From assembly GCA_030549495.1 (NCBI GenBank), contig JAUIRK010000570.1, positions 1,146,001-1,210,000 of the forward strand: 64,000 nucleotides of DNA, written 5' to 3'. Source of the DNA: Nectonema munidae (lineage: Eukaryota > Nematomorpha > Nectonematoida > Nectonematidae). A program made the position numbers and the translations under genes. Of the stretch, positions 57,727-64,000 are shown piece after piece (positions within the stretch are counted from its first letter, which is position 1; the number at the start of each line of letters is the position of its first letter). The notes below the pieces were generated by a model. The model worked only from the letters and a program-made list of their open reading frames with translations. It did no database searches and had not been told where the DNA came from.

Positions 57727-57741
57727 ATCATAAAATGGTAG
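57727..57741. repeat. LINE target-site duplication, 5' side
   Basis: ATCATAAAATGGTAG, exact copy of 52606-52620. It fixes the 5' end of the LINE at 57726. Confidence 0.88.
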
Positions 57742-57841
57742 AATATTTTCCATTTTTTCTAGAATTTTCTTTTTTCAAATTATTAATTTTCAAGTTTTAT
57801 TACTTTTTCTATCCTAAAACTTCCCCTCGTACAACATTTAA

Positions 57842-57889
57842 TAATAATCTAATAAAAGAACTTATACAAGTTCTTTTATTAGATTATTA
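57842..57889. repeat. Perfect 22-bp stem hairpin
   Basis: Arms 57842-57863 and 57868-57889 pair without mismatch around a 4-nt loop (ATAC). AT-rich core with AAGAACTT. It is not associated with a coding frame or a T-run terminator. Confidence 0.85.
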
Positions 57890-58027
57890 AAATATTAAAA
57901 TTAGGATTTTATTTTATTCAAGTATTAATTAATAATATTCTTATAAAAAAAAAGACAGACGTATAAACATCGAGAATATGAAGTTTTCAAATATTTAATT
58001 TAGGTAAGTAGGCCCTTTTTATACAAA

Positions 58028-59609
58028 TTAATGACTTCTTTGAGTTTGCTTCTTTTGAGAAAGCATTTTGATATCAGACTCTAACATAGTGGTTCTTAGT
58101 TTTAATTCGTCCTCCAAATGCTCATCTGTCAACTGTGTTCTCAGCGAATTCTTTATTTGTGTTAAGTACGAGAATGTGGATTCACAACAGTATGTTGTAG
58201 AAAAGCAGGAAATCAGTCGGCGTGCATGTCGATGAAGACGAGGATATTCTACCGCCTTTTTCCAAATTTCAATAGGATCTTCCCTTTTGTCAAACAGAGA
58301 TTGATCCGTATTCTTTAAAAGATTCATAGATATCTTCATTTTCACTCATTACCTTCGTAAACCCGGGAATGTGTTTTTCTGAAAGTTTTGATTTTAAAAA
58401 TTTGGATCTGATAATTCACAATGTTTGTCACTTTCTTTGAAAAAGTCAATTATTTGCCTTCGTAAATACAAAATGTTGACCAATACTTTCCCTTGTGACA
58501 ACCAGCGTACTTTTGAGTGGTAAGACAAATCTACACTAATTACTTTGTCATCCATCATCAGCATGTTTCAAAATTGACGATTCTTCGTGGCATTTGCTCG
58601 AATATAGTTAACAATACTTATAACCTTTTGCAAAGTATCATTTAAAATTACAGATTTTTCACAGAGATTTTGTTGATGTAAAATACAATGAAAAGAAATC
58701 AGTTCATTTTGATCTTTGGTTTCTCTTTTAAGGTGCGCAATAAATCCTTCAATACAATACTTGTGCTGAATCTGTGGAATCTATCGATTCATCCAAGGCT
58801 ACTGAGTAATACACATTTTCCTTTTGGATTACATTTTTGAGGTTCTCTGTTACATTACTATACAATGATCTGTATTAGTCCTTCTTTTAAGAGGCACCTT
58901 TTTATATTTGTTAACTTTATTTGGATCTACACATCTTACCACTTCTAAAATACATTCCTTCACGAGTTCTGTATCGGTGAATGGTTTACCCTTTTTTCCA
59001 AGCAAATATGCAACTTTATAGCTGGCTTCTATCGCAGCATTTCCTTGATGTAACACAGAATGGAACTATTATCTTTGCTTTTGCTTTCCACCTTTCAGTT
59101 TCTTCAGTGCTAGCTTTCGAGACTCAACCTCTAATTTGGCTATTTATTGTCTTTATGAAGAGCGTAATGTTGCTGTGCATTGAATTTCTTAACCGTTACA
59201 ATTTTGGTATCACACAGCAAGCAAGACATTTTGCCGCCACTATTCACTAAAAAATATTGCAGTCCCATTCTTCATTAAAGATCCTATTTTCTTTTTCAAA
59301 TTCGTTGTCACTGTTACAATAAATTATCATAAATTAAAGACAATCTCTTTTGTGTCCTCATATGAATACATTAGGAGAAAACCGGTTAAGTCAAAATTCA
59401 TTGGGTTCAGAGAAAAATGCTTTCAATTTATGGGAGTTACATCACTGAACACAATTAATATTCCTTTCGTCTATGTGTGTGGTGTATGTTATAAGTTTCA
59501 GGTGTATAATGATTTCAGACTTAAAAACAATTTAAGGTTTTTTTAGAATAATATTTATATCAAAGGCCGCACTTGATGGCCCGGAAGGCCGCAGGTTCCC
59601 CACCCCTTG
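58028..59609 (-). mobile_element. hAT fossil (SCAND3/GTF2IRD2-like)
   Basis: The 5' end at 59609, reversed, reads CAAGGGGTGGGGAACCTGCG then GGCC blocks, a common hAT terminus. On the minus strand: a BED-like finger CLLCDTKI...H...H near 59230-59170; KVAYLLGKKGKPFTDTELVK with ECILEVVRCVDPNKV (59056-58850); and the C-terminal dimerisation part CFSTTYCCESTFSYLTQIK (58345-58028). The order fits a transposase of about 600 aa now shortened and broken by several stops. The 3' terminus could not be fixed. Confidence 0.72.
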
Positions 59610-59807
59610 CATAGACTATGAAAATTTGTCAATGCAACAGGCCAATTATTTTATCTCTAATAATATATCTTTTCATTGTACTGCATAAATATTTCGGGTT
59701 TCAGTTATGATTTCTCTTTAGAAGGGTTTCAAAAGTATTTTCTTTTAATTAAAAATAATTCTTTTTTACTATTTTATTACAACTTAAAATTTTTTTTTAT
59801 GTGAAAA

Positions 59808-60240
59808 GGTGTTATTAAGAAAAGAGGTTTTTGCGTTTGAGTTACCTTCCTTTTATAATAATTGTATTGATTTTAACTCTTTATTTATTTTGAAAGACTA
59901 TAATATAGATGAATCATTAGTGCCTTTGAAGACAAAACGTAATGGCAATTGCTTATTTCACTTTGTATCAATAGCATATTTTAATAGTGAAAATTTTGCT
60001 AATATGCTTTGTGTACTAACTTCTATTGAATTAATTTATAATGTCAGTTTTTATTATAATATTGAGTATGAGAGGGTATGTTGTTTCGATGATTCTATTA
60101 ACGTTTTTGTAAATTTTTCTTGGTTTAATGTTTTTACTATGCATGCCCTTTCTTCCGTTCTGTGTATTCCTTTAGGCTTATTGTTCCTCCATATAACTCT
60201 CCTGATGATATAGCACCTTTAAAAGATATTGTTTCGAATT
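59808..60240 (+). pseudogene. Second OTU-like (vertnin-like) locus, decayed
   Basis: A 134-codon frame with LLRKEVFAF, then VPLKTKRNGNCLFHFVSIAY (the NGNCLF catalytic-Cys motif of OTU-like domains), SIELIYNVSFYYN and ALSSVLCIPLG. Similarity then continues in another frame with IVPPYNSPDD, as in the 6-kb copy ([11 protein letters not shown]). No PHD finger or start codon context is seen upstream, and the NHFVPLL part is missing. The divergence from the 6-kb copy makes a recent duplication unlikely. Function unknown; the fold suggests a former cysteine protease or deubiquitinase-like domain. Confidence 0.5.
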
Positions 60241-60404
60241 AATTTTAAATTTAAAAAAATGTTTCACATATCACATTTTTATTTACATGTACCAATTACC
60301 AATCCAGTCATGTAAAAGTAAAGGTACCTGACCACTTTGACCCTTTGGTACAAAAAAGAATTTATATGCATAATGAAAACTATGCGAGTATATAGTGAAT
60401 GATT

Positions 60405-60425
60405 TTAACCCTATTAGTGCTGGGT
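60405..60425. mobile_element. Possible piggyBac-like end
   Basis: TTAACCCTATTAGTGCTGGG just before the satellite array has the TTAA-CCCT start and CTGG of piggyBac-like termini, similar to the MITE at 16.1 kb. No partner end found. Confidence 0.3.
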
Positions 60426-60479
60426 AAAATTTGTCCGCTCAAGTTACTGAGGGGGGGGGGCGTAAAGTGCCCCCTATTT

Positions 60480-61990
60480 TTCTCAGATATTACTAAGTTT
60501 TTATAAATATTTTTAATGTTACATATATATTTCAATTATGCTGAATTCAGTGGTGATGTCCATTTTTTATTAAAATCAATCAAACCTGTCAAAAAATTTA
60601 TCTAAATGTGACAGCTCATCTCAAAAAGGAACTTTTTATCTAAATAAGTATATAAAGTTTTTTACACATGTATACCCATTTTCAAATATTCTCAATTGAG
60701 TGGTGATATTCATTTTTTATAAAAATGAATCAAACCTGTCAAAAAATTGATCTAAATGTGACAGCTCATCTCAAAAAGGAACCTTTTATCTAAATAAGTA
60801 TATAAAGTTTTTTACACATGTATACCCATTTTCAAATATGCTGAATTCAGTGGTGATATTCATTTTTTATGAAAATCAATCAAACCTATCAAAAATTGAT
60901 CTAAATGTGACAGCTCATCTCAAAAAAGAACTTTTTATCTAAATAAGTATATAAAGTTTTTTACACATGTATACCCATTTTCAAATATGCTGAATTCAGT
61001 GGTGATATTCATTTTTTTTATGAAAATCAATCAAACCTGTCAAAAATTGATCTAAATGTTACAGCTCATCTCAAAAAGGAACTTTTTATCTAAATAATTA
61101 TATAAAGTTTTTTACACATGTTACCCATTTTCAAATATGCTGAATTCAGTCGTGATATTCATTTTTTATGAAAATCAATCAAACCTGTCAAAAAATTGAT
61201 CTAAATGTGACAGCTCATCTCAAAAAGGAACTTTTTATCTAAATAAGTATATGAAGTTTTTTCACATGTATACCCATTTTCAAATATGCTGAATTCAGTG
61301 GTGATATTCATTTTTTATGAAAATCAATCAAACTGTCAAAAAAGTGATTTACATATGACAGCTCATCTCAAAAAAGAAACTTTTTATCTAAATATGTATA
61401 TAATGTTTTTTACACATATACACCCATTTTCAAGCATGCTGAATTCAGCGGTGATATCCTTTTTTTTTTATAAAAATCAATTAAAGTTATCAATGACTTG
61501 ATTTATATATGACAGCTCATTTTAAAAAGAAACTTTTTATCTAAGTAATAATATAAAGTTTTTTACAAATATATACCCATTTTTAAGCATGCGTAATTCA
61601 GTGGTGATATTCATTTTTTATGAAAATCAATCAAAACTGTCAAAAATTGGTTTATCCCAAAAAGAAAGGATCAGGTACGGTTTTTTGAATTAGAGAATTA
61701 CGTTTAATAGAAAGTATAGGGAGATGATGAAGTTTACCGTGTATGGCATTTTACACGCATGTACCCATTTTCAAGTAGGCTGTGTTTACTGGTTATATTC
61801 TTCTTTTTTTTTATAAAAATTAGTCAAACCTGACAAAATAATTTAAATATGACAACTCATGTCAAAATAAAAATTTTTATTCTTATAAAAAGTTTTTTAT
61901 ACATTTCAAGTATGTAGAATTTAATGGTGATGTTCATTTTTTATGAAATCAATAAAACCTGTCAAAAAAATCGATTAAACCTGTAAATCA
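60480..61990. repeat. ~150-bp satellite array, about nine monomers
   Basis: CTGAATTCAG-type starts recur near 60541, 60841, 60990, 61140, 61289 and 61439, giving a period of 149-150. Each monomer also holds AATCAATCAAACCTGTCAAA, GACAGCTCATCTCAAAAAG and ACACATGTATACCCATTTTC. Copies at 60.6-61.3 kb are very alike; those after 61.4 kb decay progressively. Most monomers carry an EcoRI site (GAATTC). Confidence 0.93.
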
Positions 61991-62985
61991 ATGTCAAATA
62001 TATAAACATAAAAATAACTTCTACTTGCAGTATTTGTCTGGTAATTATTTTCTTAATTTATTTAATAAACCAACTTTAGGTGTTTAATTCACTCAAAATG
62101 TTTCATTTGTCAGTAACTTATGCAGCTCGATAGGACGTCAGCTCGTAATCACAACGTCATATTATAATTGACAGTATTTAATTTTGCTATTCATTCTATG
62201 ATGATCCTTTCTTGGTAGCTCTTTTTTGATTAGAAATTTATATTCTTCAATGTGTGTTCGAAAAATTTTTTATAATGATAAAATTACTATTTTCCTCTCT
62301 CAAAGCATTTTGATTAAAGAATCTTCTGGATGATCTTAGACTTTTTTTATCAGTATCGTGTATTTTATTATCAGGCCTGAATATTTGTCAACCAATCTCA
62401 TTTCAAAGGTTTTTTTCTGATGAATTATTCGTGATGTTCATTGTTCAATTACAAAAAGTTGTCCCCGTTCTTTATCTAAAAAATTATTTCTTTGACGCAA
62501 AAGGAAAAAGATTGACAAATTCAATTTAAATTAAAAATATCTTGATAGTGACTAAATTCTCACATATTGGCATCTGTGCCATTTTTGATAAATCTGATAT
62601 ATTCTAAATTTTCAGATTTCCTACCCATATTAGCTAAATGTTAATTGTAATCCTAGATGATAAGCTATAGATTTAAATATTTTTCATTTGTAAAAGAGGA
62701 ACTTTTTTTTCACAGTCAAAATGTTTTTTGAAGCACCTAATATTATATAATTAAACCACTTCCTAGTTCATTAGAACATTGTAGATCTTCCATTTAGTCA
62801 AGATACATATTTTTTTTTAATTATTTGTTTTGATCACATATTCTCTTTTCAATTAGTTTTCAACTTGGTTCTTTCTCTCATACAAATTTTCAAAAGATTT
62901 TATAATATGTTTTGTTTTTTTTAATAAATATTTCATACCCAAGATGATTGTAGAAAGTATTATAAGCCAAAATATACACAAAAAA
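61991..62985. other. Spacer between two satellites
   Basis: AT-rich single-copy-looking sequence without recognisable genes or termini. Confidence 0.4.
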
Positions 62986-62989
62986 AAGT

Positions 62990-64000
62990 ATATTTTTACT
63001 ATATACCTAATATGCAGCCATTTTTTGAAAATTTTTTACAGAACTGATTTTCAGGCATACATTGAGATATTTTTTAACCGTATTATCCAAAATCCAGTAC
63101 AGAAATAAAATAAGCATAGTCGATTTGATATAAAACATATTTTATTTTTTTGAAAATATTTTTGAAGACTATCTAGAAGTAAACCACAAATCTGATTGAA
63201 GCTTTCAGATATTTTAAAACCATAAATGCCAAACCTTAGTCCAAAAATGAAACCAGCATCTTCCATTTGGTATAAAAACAGATATTTTATTTAAATTTCA
63301 AAAATATTTCTCTAGACATTAGACGTAAATCGAACATAGAGAGAATTAGTGAGAATATTTTGGGATATAGTTTTCAGGCATAAACCGCAAATTTGATTGA
63401 CACTAGCAGTAAGACCTCTAAATGCGGAAACTGTGTTCAGAAATGAAATCATCATGATCTATTTGCTATAAAAACATATATTTCATGTAAAATTTGAATC
63501 AATATTTATGGAAACAAATTTTAGAACTAAACGCACATTTGATTGATACTTATAGGTATTTTCAAATGCAAACTTTAAAAATTGAGTCCATAAATGAAAC
63601 TAGCATGGTTGATTTGGTATAAAAACTTATATTTAATTGTAAAATTTAGAGAATATTTTTGGTGATAGCTTTTAGAAGTAAACCACAAATTTGATTGACA
63701 TTGACAGATATTTTAAAATCTCTAAATGTGAAAAATGAGTTCAGAAATGAAAACAGCATGGTTGATTTGGTATAAAAACATATATTTCATTGTAAAATTT
63801 GGATGAATGTTTTTGGAGAAAATTTTTAGAAGTAAACTGCAAATTTGATTAACAATTATAGGTATTTTCACATCCTAAACGTAAAAAATGAGTCCAGAAA
63901 TGAAACCAGCATGGCCGATTTAGTATAACACATATATTTCATTGTAAAATTTGAATGAATGTTTTTGGAGATAATTTTTAGAAGTAAACCTCAAATTTGA
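62990..64000. repeat. Second satellite array, ~153-bp monomer, runs off the window
   Basis: AAATGAAACCAGCATGG-like blocks recur near 63245, 63441, 63592, 63745 and 63898, each followed by GATTTGGTATAAAAACATAT and later AAGTAAACCGCAAATTTGAT. The last spacings are 151-153; earlier ones are irregular (142, 196). The monomer is unrelated to the array at 60.5-62 kb. The array is more diverged at its left edge and continues beyond 64000. Confidence 0.85.

Noticed and set aside
60480-64000. CRISPR array from regularly spaced repeats
   Set aside because: Whole ~150-bp monomers repeat without unique spacers; this is eukaryotic satellite DNA.
1-64000. LTR retrotransposons, retroviral or Polinton-like elements
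   Set aside because: No LTR pair, protease, integrase, capsid or envelope-like frame was recognised; the reverse transcriptases seen are all of non-LTR type.

Overview
The window is AT-rich animal DNA (roughly 70 % A+T by eye), probably from an arthropod. The evidence is spliced metazoan genes with GT-AG introns, AATAAA signals downstream of stops, many hAT, pogo and piggyBac DNA transposons, LINEs, and a repeat-gene family (ending with an EQGERFHQD motif) that I associate with arthropod genomes. A small-crustacean genome such as a parasitic copepod would fit, but the sequence alone does not prove it.

Two host genes are clear, both on the minus strand. PUF60 (poly(U)-binding splicing factor, Drosophila half pint) can be rebuilt as 12 coding exons from 34635 down to 1826. 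All splice phases agree and the predicted protein is 542 aa. Its introns range from 53 bp to 13.2 kb, and the large ones hold most of the repeats in the first half of the window. POLR3A (largest subunit of RNA polymerase III) lies at 38531-42616 as one uninterrupted 1361-codon frame.

Layout. 1-1.0 kb: hAT fossil. 1.8-34.65 kb: PUF60. Its 13.2-kb last intron holds hAT and pogo ends, a decayed PHD-finger/OTU-like gene (6-7.3 kb), LINE fragments, and an unclassified repeat gene split by a near-complete hAT (10576-13735). Its 8.9-kb intron holds a decayed pogo/Tigger element, a 1.18-kb near-perfect palindrome (20869-22044) and several tandem or dispersed repeats. 34.9-38.5 kb: hAT remnants. 38.5-42.6 kb: POLR3A. 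43.6-46.9 kb: near-whole ZBED-like hAT. 47.5-47.7 kb: tRNA-related SINE. 48-49.2 kb: more hAT remnants. 49.5-51.1 kb: about 549 uninterrupted GAA units inside a LINE fragment. 52621-57726: full-length LINE with two open frames and a 15-bp target duplication. 58-59.6 kb: hAT fossil. 59.8-60.2 kb: second OTU-like locus. 60.5-62 kb and 63-64 kb: two different satellites, each with a monomer near 150 bp.

The strongest unexpected signal is that the SINE at 47.5 kb and the intact LINE at 52.6 kb share their 3' ends. The shared part includes a four-base-pair stem-loop in which three of four pairs differ between the two elements yet still pair. That is what a LINE/SINE partnership with a selected RNA structure would look like. 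No CRISPR array, true tRNA, rRNA gene or LTR/retroviral element was recognised.
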